The position numbers and the translations under genes are program-made. DNA of 61,786 nucleotides from contig JAFRSR010000023.1 of the NCBI GenBank assembly GCA_017427485.1, positions 1 to 61,786 of the forward strand, in the 5' to 3' direction. Origin of the DNA: Kiritimatiellia bacterium. Its GTDB lineage: Bacteria; Verrucomicrobiota; Kiritimatiellia; RFP12; UBA1067. Shown piece after piece: positions 8,666 to 18,013 of this stretch (the stretch's first letter is position 1; every line of letters begins with the position of its first letter). The notes beneath the pieces are model-generated. The model was not told where the DNA came from, searched no databases, and was given only the letters and a program-made list of their open reading frames with translations.

Positions 8666-11341
8666 ATGACCTCGAAAAAACTCTCGATTTGCGAATGCCG
8701 GAAGTCTGCGGCAGTCCTTGCCTCATTGCTGTGCCTGGTCGTGGCGGGCGCGACGCACGAATGGAACCCGAACGGCTCGGGCGGCTGGGGCGATTCGACG
8801 CGGTGGAAGGGCGGCGGGACGCCGGGAGCCGGGGACACCGTCTCGTTCTCCGGCTGCACGGGGACCGTGACGGCGGCAGACGCGGCGTATCTTTCGGGAA
8901 TCTCCGCGGTGACCTTCGCGAACGGCGCAGGACTCGAGTTCTCCAATGAGGCGGGGGAGGCGGAGCTTTCATGCGGAGCGAAGTTCACCGGCGACGGCGT
9001 CATCATCAAGCGCGGCAGCGGCGTCGCCCGTCTGACGTGCGTGGAGACTGCCACCAGGCAGGCGTTCTGCATGACGCGCGGCATCGAGATATACGGCGGC
9101 ACGTTCTTCATGCCGCGCAATAACTCGAAAGAGTGTTTTATCAAGCGGCTGGCGGTTTACGACCCCGGCGTGTTCGTGCAGGCAGGCGGCGACGGCGTGT
9201 CTTACGTGGAAGGCGGACTGTACGGAGACGGCACCATCTCGAACGACGTGAGCAAGACGTTCCGCGTGTACGGCGAGCCGACGAACAGCGTTCCGATTCC
9301 GGTGTTCTCCGGCAAATTTGTCGGAATTGCGTACTTCGTGACATACGGCAACGCAGGCGGAAGGGCGCAGCATCTCACGGGCGTCAGCGGCAGCACGACG
9401 AGCAAAGACCTGCTGCTGTACGGGCAGGACTACGTCCTTGGCGTGGCGACCCTCGGCACGGATCAGCATCCGGCGTCATGGGGGAAAGGGGGCGCCCAGT
9501 GGCGCGGCGTCCGTCCGTGGCTTCGCTATCTCGGCGACGGGGAGACGAGCAACAAGACGTTCTTCTTCGGCAATGGCGGGAAGGACGCGACTCTTGACGC
9601 CGGCGATCATGGAAGATTGGTGCTGACGGGGGACTGGAGCACCTCCAAGACCGAGAACAACTTCATGAATGCAATAACCTTCACCGGCTGCGGCACGAAC
9701 GTGTTCAACGCGAATTACTACACAACCACCAACAAGAACGGCAGGAACATCGGCCACTACGTCACGAAGGACGGAGACGGCGCCTGGCGCTTCACGGCGG
9801 GGAAGACGCGCAACACGCGCAGCGTGTTCGAGACGCGGCGCGGCGAACTCCAGTTCGAGTCAATCGCCGAGAAGGGCGTCATGTGCTCGCTGGGCGACGC
9901 CTCGCTGCTGCATTCGCGGTATATCGGCGACATCAACGATGCCAAGGCCGTGGAATATGCGTATCTGGTGGGCGACGGCGAGACGGGGCTTGACGATCCG
10001 CATCTCGCCACGATGAACTACGTCGGCGGGTCGGCGGCCAGCGTGTCCACACGTCCGTTCGCGGTCAAGGGGGCAGGGCGGCTCAAGACCGACAAGGCCT
10101 TCCTTGATTGGGGAGGGATCACGGCGGCGTCTTCCGGCTCGCACACGGCGGTCTTGGGTGGCGATGTCGAGATGGCGCGCGCCTCCTCCGTGACGAACGG
10201 GCCGGGAAGCCTGTCCGTCGTGAAGGACGGAGCGGGCGCATGGACGGTTGGCGGCGACTACGACTTCTCTGGCGACGTCGCCGTCCGCGACGGCCGTCTG
10301 CGTCTCGCGGGAACGCGCTACGAATGGTATCGGCTCACGATCATGCAGACGTGGGGGAGCGGCACCAAGCCTTCAGGGGAGGCATTTCCGGGCGACGGAT
10401 CCAATTTCACCCTGCGCCGCTGGGCGCTTCTTGACGACGACGGCGTGAACCAGATCGAGGACCTCCCCCACAACACCGCAGCAGACGGCAAACCATGGGC
10501 GCTCGCGCCTGGTGAAGCGGCGATGGCCAACACGAACTACCTTTTCCTTGGACGGTTCTCCGGTGTCATCTGGAAATACGCCCTCTCCAATCTCTTTTCC
10601 ACCGTCACGATCAACAACGGGGACTACAATTTCGCAGCCGTGAACGCTAACTCGAGTGGCAGCTACTACAGCCTTGACCACGACATCTCGTACACGCAGT
10701 CGTGGGTGCGCGTCGTGGTGCGCCTCCCCAAAGGCGCCTCGCCCGTCACGCACTACGATCTGATGGCGCTTTATAGCATCAACACAGGCGGTGAATCCAC
10801 CGCCGCGCGCATTCCGCGATCCTGGATGGTGGAGGGCAGCGTTGACGGAATCTCGTGGACGCCGCTCGACACGGTGATCTCCAACGCCTACGAAAACGCG
10901 GTGTCTGGCGGCCAGTGGCACTGGTTCAGCAACAACAAGACGACTCTTGAGGCGGGCTACGGACCGTACCCGAGCGGAGAGGGTGCGCGCGTGCGTCCGG
11001 CGAGCCTGTCGTCTGTTTCAGCGGCTTCCGGGGCCGTGCTTGAGAGCATGGACACGTTGTCGGCCAACGGCATCACCTACGACTGCGCGGCCGGCGGCGG
11101 GACGTTGAGCGGCATTGCGTTCGCGGCGGACACGTCCGTGAGGCTCGTCAACTGCGATGCCCCTGCGCTGGGCGGCGGAAAGGTTGTGTTCCCGCTCGAC
11201 CTCTCGGGCTGCACGGGGCTGGATGACACGTCCCGCTGGACGCTTTCGATCAACGGCAACCCTGCATCGGGCCGTCGCCTGCGCGTGTCCAGCGAAGGAA
11301 TCGCCATTGTGCCGGTTGGTTTCTGCATATCCTTCAGGTGA
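8666..11341 (+). CDS. Large secreted beta-rich surface protein with C-terminal SFR tail
   Basis: 891 aa; ribosome binding site AAGGGAG lies before ATG 8666. The signal sequence (AAVLASLLCLVVAGATHEW) leads into an opening typical of autotransporter-associated repeat proteins (THEWNPNGSGGWGDSTRWKGG). Gly/Asn/Thr-rich beta-helix-like repeats follow to about residue 540. Residues 600-760 resemble a discoidin/F5-8-type-C-like fold (WVRVVVRLPKG, SVDGISWTPLDT). The protein ends GFCISFR, matching the hydrophobic-plus-Arg ending of the other surface proteins in this window. No autotransporter beta-barrel is present. It is probably exported to the cell surface; its ligand is unknown. Confidence 0.75.
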   Translation: MTSKKLSICECRKSAAVLASLLCLVVAGATHEWNPNGSGGWGDSTRWKGGGTPGAGDTVSFSGCTGTVTAADAAYLSGISAVTFANGAGLEFSNEAGEAELSCGAKFTGDGVIIKRGSGVARLTCVETATRQAFCMTRGIEIYGGTFFMPRNNSKECFIKRLAVYDPGVFVQAGGDGVSYVEGGLYGDGTISNDVSKTFRVYGEPTNSVPIPVFSGKFVGIAYFVTYGNAGGRAQHLTGVSGSTTSKDLLLYGQDYVLGVATLGTDQHPASWGKGGAQWRGVRPWLRYLGDGETSNKTFFFGNGGKDATLDAGDHGRLVLTGDWSTSKTENNFMNAITFTGCGTNVFNANYYTTTNKNGRNIGHYVTKDGDGAWRFTAGKTRNTRSVFETRRGELQFESIAEKGVMCSLGDASLLHSRYIGDINDAKAVEYAYLVGDGETGLDDPHLATMNYVGGSAASVSTRPFAVKGAGRLKTDKAFLDWGGITAASSGSHTAVLGGDVEMARASSVTNGPGSLSVVKDGAGAWTVGGDYDFSGDVAVRDGRLRLAGTRYEWYRLTIMQTWGSGTKPSGEAFPGDGSNFTLRRWALLDDDGVNQIEDLPHNTAADGKPWALAPGEAAMANTNYLFLGRFSGVIWKYALSNLFSTVTINNGDYNFAAVNANSSGSYYSLDHDISYTQSWVRVVVRLPKGASPVTHYDLMALYSINTGGESTAARIPRSWMVEGSVDGISWTPLDTVISNAYENAVSGGQWHWFSNNKTTLEAGYGPYPSGEGARVRPASLSSVSAASGAVLESMDTLSANGITYDCAAGGGTLSGIAFAADTSVRLVNCDAPALGGGKVVFPLDLSGCTGLDDTSRWTLSINGNPASGRRLRVSSEGIAIVPVGFCISFR

Positions 11342-11398
11342 TTGCGCATAGCAGTTTCGCATCCTACTCCGCAAAACATTGAAAAGGGAATACCCGTC

Positions 11399-13759
11399 AT
11401 GGACAACAAAGAAAGGCATCTTGGATTCTTCGCGCGTCTGTGCAGGGGGCTGTCGCACCCCGTGACGACGTTTCTGTTCGGCGTGGCATTGCCTACGGCC
11501 TCCATAACAATGGAAATGTGCACCGGGGTCTGCGCCGAGGTGTTCGGCAGCGACCTGGTCGGCAGCATGTTCCAGTGCGCCGCGATGTGTTCCGTGCCAA
11601 TACTGAACTTCATCGCGTGGCTCTGCTGCCTGAAGGGTTGGGGAACCGGGAACGGAATCACGCGCGCGATGTGCGGTTTCTCCTTCGGCATCGCGGCCGT
11701 GTATGCCTTCGCGTTTCTGCCGTTGGCGCTTTTCGGCACGATATTCTGCTGTTTTATGTTCTGGTATTTTGGCCTTGGCTTCATCGGACTTCTGCCGGCG
11801 GGGCCTTTGTGCGCCGCCCTTGCCGCGATCGGTTTCAAGAACGCGCTCGACAGGAGGTCCGAGTCGGCTGACGGCCCGAAGACGAGGGGATTCGCGTGGG
11901 GACTTGCGGCGGCGGGCGCAATATGGCTTGCGGCGCTTGCGGGAATGGGCATCGAGGCATGCGGCATGAGGATGGCGGCGTCGGACGATTCCGCGTTGTC
12001 CGCGAAGGGCGTGCGCATGTTGCGCGCGGTGCGCGTCTGGACCGACGACACGATGCTGTGGACGAAGCTGAATATTCGCCGAGCGCCCATGTGGATTGCA
12101 CCGTGGTCCGTCGTTGCGTCGTTTCGGCCCGACATCCCGACGGAGAAGCAGCGGCTCATCTACTACCGTGTCACCGGCGAAGATCCGGATTCCGTGTTTG
12201 ACGAGTGGGATTATTCCCTCAGGCGGCGTCTGAGCTGGGATCGTTTCGTGGGTGGCGAGAAGATGGGAGGCATATTGGACGGCCTTTCGCTCAAGGGCTC
12301 CAGCTATTCCACGGTCATCGACGCGCCCGGCAGCGTCGGTTATGCCGAATGGACGCTTGTATTCTCCAACGACAGCAATTGGCAGCGCGAGGCCCGCGCC
12401 CGCATCGCGCTTCCGGCGGGCGGAGTGGTGTCGCGTCTCACCCTCTGGATCGACGGCGAGGAGAGAGAGGCCGCATTCGGCACGAAGGGACAGGTGCGCC
12501 GGGCGTACGAAAGTGTCGTGGAGCGCCGGCGCGATCCCGTGCTGGTGAACGTGTGCGGCCCCGATCAGGTGCAGATGCAGTGCTTCCCCGTGCCGCCGAA
12601 GGGAGAGATGAAGGTGCGCATCGGCATCACCGTTCCGCTGGACACTTCGGATGACGGCAAGACGGCGCGTCTTCCCGCACCGGCCATCCTGACCCAGAAC
12701 TTCAGCATTCCGCGCGACTTGCTTGGCCTGCCTGCCGACGAGATCAAGTCGCTTGAGAAACCCCCAGCCGCCGCTGCGGCATATGCGGAGGACGGGTTCG
12801 CCCCGATCGCGGGGCGCGCCGTGGTGCAGCGCATGGCCCGCACCGCCGGTTGGAAACCGGCGCGCGTCGCCGTGGTGCTGGACGCTTCAGCCGCGATGGG
12901 GCCGTTCTTCGAAAAGGATGCCGCGCGTGCGCTGGCCGCCATTCCTGCCGACATGTCCGTCGATCTGTGGCTCGTCGGCGACGAGGCGCCGGCCGCCCCC
13001 GTCGCTTCGCCCCCCAACGACAAAGACCGCGCCCGTGCGTTTGAGCAGGCGATGCGGTCGCACGGCTGCGCGGGCGGACGCTGCAATCTCACGACGCTCG
13101 TGAAGGCGCTCGACTCGCTGGCCAGGAATCCAGATCCGGCCGCGCTTGTGTGGATCCATGCTGCGCAGCCGGTCGTGTCGCAGACGGCGGACGTGCTTTC
13201 CGCGAAGATCGGCGGTGCTGCGAACGTCCGCACGTTCCTCTGCCAGGTCGTCCCGGGCACGTGCGAGATATCCGCTTCGCTCGCGTCCGCCCCCTCCGTT
13301 TTCTCGTGCACCGCGTCCGCGCTCGAAAACGGCGCGGTTCCGGCGCTTGAGGAGGTTTTCTCCAAATGGGGTGCGGCCACCTGGCAGGCGACGCGCGCGA
13401 ACGTGGCGCGCGCGGACGTGCCGGGAGACGCCGTGAAGGCCGGAAGGCATCTCGGCCGGCTGTGGGCGGCGGAGGAGGCGGCGCGCACGTATCGCGTGGG
13501 CGATCCCGTCAGCCTCAAAAAGGCGCAGAAGATCGCCCTGCCGTGGCAGATCGTCACACCTGTGACGGGCGCGGTCGTGCTGGAGACGGCCGAGCAGTAC
13601 AAACAGCACAACCTGAAGCCCGCGGAGGCGGATTCCGTGCCGACCACGTTGTCCTCCGTGCCGACGGTGCCGGAGCCGGGGGCGGTCCTGTGTCTCGTCC
13701 TGGCGGCGCTGGTTCTCGTTTTTGCGTTGGCATTCCGTGCGAGGAGGGCGCGCGCCTGA
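11399..13759 (+). CDS. Membrane VIT/VWA-like protein with PEP-CTERM sorting tail (exosortase target)
   Basis: 786 aa; start at ATG 11399 with GAAAAGGGA upstream. Five or so N-terminal transmembrane segments (residues 10-200) precede a VIT-like domain (about 320-430: WTLVFSNDSNWQREARARIALP, then KGQVRRAYESVVERRRDP). A VWA-like segment (about 480-640, ARVAVVLDASAAMG) follows; its MIDAS reads DASAA instead of DxSxS and is probably degenerate. The last 30 residues are a PEP-CTERM signal: VPEPG, a hydrophobic helix, then RARRARA. The layout matches the VIT-domain proteins encoded next to exosortase XrtN and the MSEP-CTERM proteins of Bacteroidetes. The exosortase gene follows after 1 nt, so it is very likely the dedicated sorting enzyme. 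Confidence 0.85.
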   Translation: MDNKERHLGFFARLCRGLSHPVTTFLFGVALPTASITMEMCTGVCAEVFGSDLVGSMFQCAAMCSVPILNFIAWLCCLKGWGTGNGITRAMCGFSFGIAAVYAFAFLPLALFGTIFCCFMFWYFGLGFIGLLPAGPLCAALAAIGFKNALDRRSESADGPKTRGFAWGLAAAGAIWLAALAGMGIEACGMRMAASDDSALSAKGVRMLRAVRVWTDDTMLWTKLNIRRAPMWIAPWSVVASFRPDIPTEKQRLIYYRVTGEDPDSVFDEWDYSLRRRLSWDRFVGGEKMGGILDGLSLKGSSYSTVIDAPGSVGYAEWTLVFSNDSNWQREARARIALPAGGVVSRLTLWIDGEEREAAFGTKGQVRRAYESVVERRRDPVLVNVCGPDQVQMQCFPVPPKGEMKVRIGITVPLDTSDDGKTARLPAPAILTQNFSIPRDLLGLPADEIKSLEKPPAAAAAYAEDGFAPIAGRAVVQRMARTAGWKPARVAVVLDASAAMGPFFEKDAARALAAIPADMSVDLWLVGDEAPAAPVASPPNDKDRARAFEQAMRSHGCAGGRCNLTTLVKALDSLARNPDPAALVWIHAAQPVVSQTADVLSAKIGGAANVRTFLCQVVPGTCEISASLASAPSVFSCTASALENGAVPALEEVFSKWGAATWQATRANVARADVPGDAVKAGRHLGRLWAAEEAARTYRVGDPVSLKKAQKIALPWQIVTPVTGAVVLETAEQYKQHNLKPAEADSVPTTLSSVPTVPEPGAVLCLVLAALVLVFALAFRARRARA

Positions 13760-13760
13760 C

Positions 13761-15110
13761 GTGAAGGACGCCGTGGAGAGGGCGCTTGCGGCGTTCGCAT
13801 GGGGAGGCGCGCTCTTCTCGCTGTGGGCGTGGTGGTTCGCGCGGATCGGCGAGCCGCTTGACGCGGGGATGGTGGCGTGGGCCGCACTCGCGTTTTTTGC
13901 CGTGGATGCATGGCGGCGCAACGGGTGGAAGGCCGCGCGTCCGTCGGCGCGGGCGTACGCGCTGGCCGCCGTCGGCCTCGCGGCCTATTGGATGTCGCGT
14001 CCGTTCCTGCCGATGTCGCTGTGCGGCGTGTTCGGCGTATTGGGGGGATTGCCGCTTGTCGTGCCGGCGACGCGGGACCAAGGCGAGTTGCCGGCGCCCC
14101 TGGCGGGGCTCGCCGTGGCGGGGCTGCCGACGCTTTTCATATTGGACCTGTTCCTCGGCGTGCCGCTTCGCGCCGCATCGACCGTCGTGGCGGCGGCATT
14201 GCTGCGCCTCACGGGGCTGGACGTCGTCCGCAACGGGATGGAGATTGCGGTGGGCGGCGTCCCCGTGTGGGTCGATGCGCCGTGCGCGGGGGTGAAGATG
14301 CTGGGAACGGGCATCGTGCTCGCCCTCGTTCTTGCGCAGGTGTGGCGGCTGAGGATTCTGCGCACGGCATGCGTGTGCGCGCTTGCGGTCGTGGCGACGT
14401 GCCTGGCAAACGCAGCGCGCGTGGCCGTGCTTACCGTGTTAGCCGCCATGGGGCGTGCGTTGGGCGGCGGCGCGCATGAGACCGTGGGCTGCATCGCCCT
14501 GGTGGCGGCGCTGCTGCTCGTCGCGTGCATGCCGCATGGCGGGAAGGCGCAGGTGGGCGTGTCCGCTGTCCAGACGCCGGAGGCGATGAAAACGAGGGCT
14601 CGCGGAAGGGGGCGCTTCATGGCGATGGCCGCCTTTTTCGCCGTGGCGGCGCTGTGCATGGCATGGCGTCCATCCATCCGCCACGGGGGCGGCGAAGCGA
14701 CGCAGTTCCCGGGATGGCCGGAGGCGTTTGAGGGGGACAAGCTTGTGGAAGAGCCGCAAAGCGAGCTTGAACGGACGTTTGCGAAGAACTTTCCGGGGAG
14801 GATCGGGCGTTTCAAGGCGGGACGCCGCACGGTGATCTTGCGCTGGACGACGCGTCCGACGCACCGCGTGCATGGCGCGGCATACTGTCTGCGGGCGACG
14901 GGCTGGAGCATAGACGCGCTTCGGCTTGAGGGAGCCGGCCGGGACGCGTGGTCCGCATTCCGGGCGACGCGGGGCGATGAAGCGCTTGACGTGCGCGAGC
15001 AGGTGCGCGGCGCGGACGGTGCCACGTTCGCCGATGTGCCGACCTGGTTCTTCAACGCCTTTCTCGGCCGTTGCTCGGGGCCGTGGTGGATCGTCACCGT
15101 TGCGGAATAG
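13761..15110 (+). CDS. xrt: Exosortase with EpsI-like C-terminal domain
   Basis: 449 aa, GTG start at 13761, one base after the upstream TGA, with GAGGAGG inside the upstream gene as ribosome binding site. About eight transmembrane helices hold the exosortase catalytic residues: Cys175 in DAPCAGVKMLGTG, Arg220 in NAARVAVL and His239 in GAHETVG. After a ninth helix (around residue 295) comes a soluble domain (310-449) with FPGWPEAFEGDKL and THRVHGAAYCLRATGW, resembling EpsI/DUF3485 domains often fused to or encoded beside exosortases. Exosortases are proposed to cleave PEP-CTERM proteins at the membrane; the adjacent gene is the only PEP-CTERM protein seen in the window. Confidence 0.9.
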   Translation: MKDAVERALAAFAWGGALFSLWAWWFARIGEPLDAGMVAWAALAFFAVDAWRRNGWKAARPSARAYALAAVGLAAYWMSRPFLPMSLCGVFGVLGGLPLVVPATRDQGELPAPLAGLAVAGLPTLFILDLFLGVPLRAASTVVAAALLRLTGLDVVRNGMEIAVGGVPVWVDAPCAGVKMLGTGIVLALVLAQVWRLRILRTACVCALAVVATCLANAARVAVLTVLAAMGRALGGGAHETVGCIALVAALLLVACMPHGGKAQVGVSAVQTPEAMKTRARGRGRFMAMAAFFAVAALCMAWRPSIRHGGGEATQFPGWPEAFEGDKLVEEPQSELERTFAKNFPGRIGRFKAGRRTVILRWTTRPTHRVHGAAYCLRATGWSIDALRLEGAGRDAWSAFRATRGDEALDVREQVRGADGATFADVPTWFFNAFLGRCSGPWWIVTVAE

Positions 15111-15174
15111 CGCGGCGCCGCTTCTGTTGCGGATGTCCGTCGGCGGCGTGGATGTGGTGGCGAAGGGCGGTTTG

Positions 15175-15183
15175 TGGTATACT
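15175..15183 (+). promoter_or_regulatory. Extended -10 promoter of GH5-like gene
   Basis: TGGTATACT followed by ACTCGGCATC; the predicted start of transcription is near 15190, giving a leader of about 30 nt that contains an AAAAGGA ribosome binding site before ATG 15220. Confidence 0.6.
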
Positions 15184-15219
15184 ACTCGGCATCAGACAGA
15201 CTAGAAAAGGAACACCGCA

Positions 15220-17196
15220 ATGAAACGCATTCTCCCCGCGGCCCTTGCCGCACTGGTCCTTTCCGCGGCCGCGGCCGCGCCGACGAATCCGCTGAGCACC
15301 GGCGAGGTCTTCTACACCGGCTGCAACTACTGGGCGTCGAACGCCGGTATGTACATGTGGCGGCGCTGGGATCCCAGGGCCGTCGAGAAGGACATCGCGG
15401 AGCTCTCGCGCAACGGCGTGAACATCATGCGCGTGTTCCCGCTTTGGCCCGACTTCCAGCCGCTCACGCGCATGCTGGGCGGCGGCGGCACGGACAGGGG
15501 CCTCGCGCAGAACGACGGTCCGCTGCAGAACCCGGCCGGCGTGGACGAGGAGATGATGCGCCGGTTCCGCTTCATGTGCGACGTCGCGCAGAAGCACGAC
15601 GTGAAGCTCGTCGTGGGCCTCATCACGGGCTGGATGAGCGGACGCCTCTTCGTGCCGCCCGCCTTCGAGGCGAAGAACGTGCTGCTGGACGCCGAGGTGA
15701 TGACGTGGCAGACGCGCTTCGTGCGCCACTTCGTGCGCGAGATGAAAGACCATCCCGCGATCCTCGGCTGGGACCTCGGCAACGAGTGCAACTGCATGGC
15801 GGGGAAGGACATCGGGCCATACGAGAGCTGGATGTGGCTCAACACGATCGCCTCCGCCATCCGCGCCGAGGACGCGACGCGTCCCGTGGTGAGCGGCATG
15901 CACGGCTGCTCGAACGTGAAGAGCGACCGGTGGAACCTCTCGTTCCAGGGCGAGCTGATGGACGAGCTCACCACGCATCCCTATCCGCTCTTCACGCCGT
16001 ACTGCGCGAAGGATCCGTTCAACACGATGCGCTCCGAGACGCATCCCGCGGCGGAGTCGCTCCTGTACTGGGGACTCTCCGGGAAGCATTGCTTCGTGGA
16101 GGAGGCGGGCGACCTCGGGCGCTGCACGGGATCGCCCGAGCGGAGCGCCGCGAACGCCCGCTGCGCGATGTTCACCTCGTGGGCGAACGGACTCGGCGCG
16201 TACGTGTGGTGGTGCGGGTTCGACCAGCAGCACCTCGACTTCCCGCCCTACACGTGGAACGCCGTCGAGCGCGAGCTCGGACTCTTCACGCGCGACTACG
16301 AGCCGAAGCCCGTGCTGCGCGCGATGGGCGCGTTCCGGAAGTTCCTCGCGGAATTGCCGCCGGAGATCGCGAAGCTGCCGCCGCGCCAGGTGGACGCCGT
16401 CGTGCTCGTGAGCGACCGCGAGCGCGCGTGGGCGAGCGCGTTCGGCGCGTATCTGCTCGCGCGCCAGGCCGGTTTCGACGTGGCCTACGCGGACGCGGAG
16501 CGTCCCGAGGCGGCACCGAAGGCGAAACTCTACATCCTGCCGTCGGGCGACGGCGTGGACCCCTACAGCTACGAGGCATGGCTGGGCGCGCTCGCGAAGG
16601 CGGATGCGGGCGCCACGCTCTTCATCTCGAAAGGCAACAACACGCGCTATTCGGGGTTTCTCGACGCGACGGGCAACGAAATCGATTTCTTCTGTCAGCA
16701 GTCGCGCGGCGTGAAGTTCAAGCTGAAGGACTTCCCCGGCAAGACGATTGACGCCTGGTGCAACACCACCACGGGCGTGACGCCCCGCAAGAGCGAGGTG
16801 CTGGGCGCGGATGAGCAGGGTCGGGCGATGGTCACGACGTGCCGGCGCGGGAAGGGCAACGTCGTGTACTGCAACTTCGCGATCGAGAGCGACTCGCTCG
16901 CCCGGAGCGACTGCTTCTACGGGTCGAACCCCAACCCGCGCTACCTCGTCTACCGCAAGGCGGCCGAGATCGCGGGCATCACGCGCAAGGTCGTGAAGGA
17001 GTCGCCGAACGTGGGCTTCACCGAGCACCGCCTTGCGGACGGCCGCACGGCGGTGGTGGCCGTCAACTACGACCCCGCGCCCGTCGCGTGCCCCGTCAAG
17101 GTTACCGGCACCGTGACGCGCATCTGGAACGGCGAGCTGAAGGACGGCATGCTGAAACTCGCCGCCAACGCCGCCGCCGTCTTCGTGCTTCGTTGA
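15220..17196 (+). CDS. Secreted GH5-like (clan GH-A) glycoside hydrolase
   Basis: 658 aa with Sec signal peptide MKRILPAALAALVLSAAAAA. The TIM barrel (residues 30-380) has NIMRVFPLWPDF, the acid/base Glu189 in GWDLGNECN and the likely nucleophile Glu294 in CFVEEAGD. Residues 390-560 form a glutamine-amidotransferase-like domain of the kind found in GH42-type beta-galactosidases (LYILPSGDGVDPYSYEAW), and the end is a small beta-sandwich. It probably acts on beta-mannosidic or beta-galactosidic polysaccharides; specificity is not decided. The C-terminus FVLR superficially resembles the surface-protein tails but lacks the Gly and the repeat context. Confidence 0.82.
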   Translation: MKRILPAALAALVLSAAAAAPTNPLSTGEVFYTGCNYWASNAGMYMWRRWDPRAVEKDIAELSRNGVNIMRVFPLWPDFQPLTRMLGGGGTDRGLAQNDGPLQNPAGVDEEMMRRFRFMCDVAQKHDVKLVVGLITGWMSGRLFVPPAFEAKNVLLDAEVMTWQTRFVRHFVREMKDHPAILGWDLGNECNCMAGKDIGPYESWMWLNTIASAIRAEDATRPVVSGMHGCSNVKSDRWNLSFQGELMDELTTHPYPLFTPYCAKDPFNTMRSETHPAAESLLYWGLSGKHCFVEEAGDLGRCTGSPERSAANARCAMFTSWANGLGAYVWWCGFDQQHLDFPPYTWNAVERELGLFTRDYEPKPVLRAMGAFRKFLAELPPEIAKLPPRQVDAVVLVSDRERAWASAFGAYLLARQAGFDVAYADAERPEAAPKAKLYILPSGDGVDPYSYEAWLGALAKADAGATLFISKGNNTRYSGFLDATGNEIDFFCQQSRGVKFKLKDFPGKTIDAWCNTTTGVTPRKSEVLGADEQGRAMVTTCRRGKGNVVYCNFAIESDSLARSDCFYGSNPNPRYLVYRKAAEIAGITRKVVKESPNVGFTEHRLADGRTAVVAVNYDPAPVACPVKVTGTVTRIWNGELKDGMLKLAANAAAVFVLR

Positions 17197-17254
17197 CGTC
17201 CGTCACCGCTTTGTCCGTGACGCGAAGTCGGTATCTTGCGCCAACAGGGGATAT

Positions 17255-17264
17255 TTGCTAAACT
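17255..17264 (+). promoter_or_regulatory. Extended -10 promoter of BI-1 gene
   Basis: TTTGCTAAACT-like element (TAAACT at 17259-17264) 28 nt before ATG 17293, with an AAAGGAAA ribosome binding site between them. Confidence 0.45.
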
Positions 17265-17292
17265 TCCACTGCTCAAAGAAAGGAAAACGACC

Positions 17293-18009
17293 ATGGTCGA
17301 CTACGAAAAGCAATTTGAAAAACCAGCCTACGAGTCGGGTGCACGCCTCACGCACGTCGCGTCGGTGTTCCAGATCGCGTACGGGTGGATGTGTGCGGGG
17401 CTCGCGCTGTCGGGGCTTGTGGCGTGGTACACGGCCGCAAGCGGTCTCTGGAAAACTGTCCTGATGGGCCCGGGCCTGTGGGTGTGCATCATCGCCGAGC
17501 TGGCGTTCGTGTGGATCCTCTCAGCCTCGATCCGGAAACTTTCCGTCGGCGCGGCGTGCCTGATGTTCATCGCGTACGCGGCCCTCAACGGGCTCACGCT
17601 GTCCGTCGTGTTCATCGCCTACGAGCTGGCGCTCGTGCAGCGGGTGTTCTTCATCACGGCCGCGATGTTCGGCGGGCTCGCCGTGTTCGGCACGTTCACG
17701 CGCTCGGATCTCTCGCAGATCGGCGCGATCTGCGGCATGGCGCTCTGGGGTCTCGTCGTCGCGGTCGTCGTGAACATGTTCTTCCACAGTTCCCGGTTCG
17801 ACTGGATCGTCTCCTTCGCCGGCGTGCTCATCTTCAGCGGCCTCACGATGTGGGACGCGCAGAAGATCAAGCTGCTCGCGCAGGCGGAAGGGCAGATGGA
17901 CGGCGCGATGCGGCACAAGGTGGCGCTCATGGGCGCGCTGGAGCTGTATCTCGACTTCATCAACCTGTTCATCTACCTCCTCCGCATCCTCGGAAAGAGC
18001 CGCGACTGA
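17293..18009 (+). CDS. Bax inhibitor-1 / YccA family membrane protein
   Basis: 238 aa; start at ATG 17293 (MVDYEKQFEKPAYES), since the upstream 19 codons lie over the promoter. Seven hydrophobic segments are visible, with the family's C-terminal motif region (VLIFSGLTMWDAQKIK, then ALMGALELYLDFINLFIYLLRILGK) and its conserved Asp residues. Bacterial BI-1 homologues (YccA, YetJ) are inner-membrane proteins linked to FtsH modulation or pH-sensitive Ca2+ leak. The next gene starts 4 nt after the stop, suggesting a small operon. Confidence 0.92.
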   Translation: MVDYEKQFEKPAYESGARLTHVASVFQIAYGWMCAGLALSGLVAWYTAASGLWKTVLMGPGLWVCIIAELAFVWILSASIRKLSVGAACLMFIAYAALNGLTLSVVFIAYELALVQRVFFITAAMFGGLAVFGTFTRSDLSQIGAICGMALWGLVVAVVVNMFFHSSRFDWIVSFAGVLIFSGLTMWDAQKIKLLAQAEGQMDGAMRHKVALMGALELYLDFINLFIYLLRILGKSRD

Positions 18010-18013
18010 TACC

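Noticed and set aside
12845..12861. REP insertion in the VIT/VWA-like gene (hairpin GCCGGTT-GGA-AACCGGC)
   Set aside because: The encoded WKPARVAVVLD fits the expected strand before a VWA domain, so the palindrome may be chance; no flanking duplication was seen.
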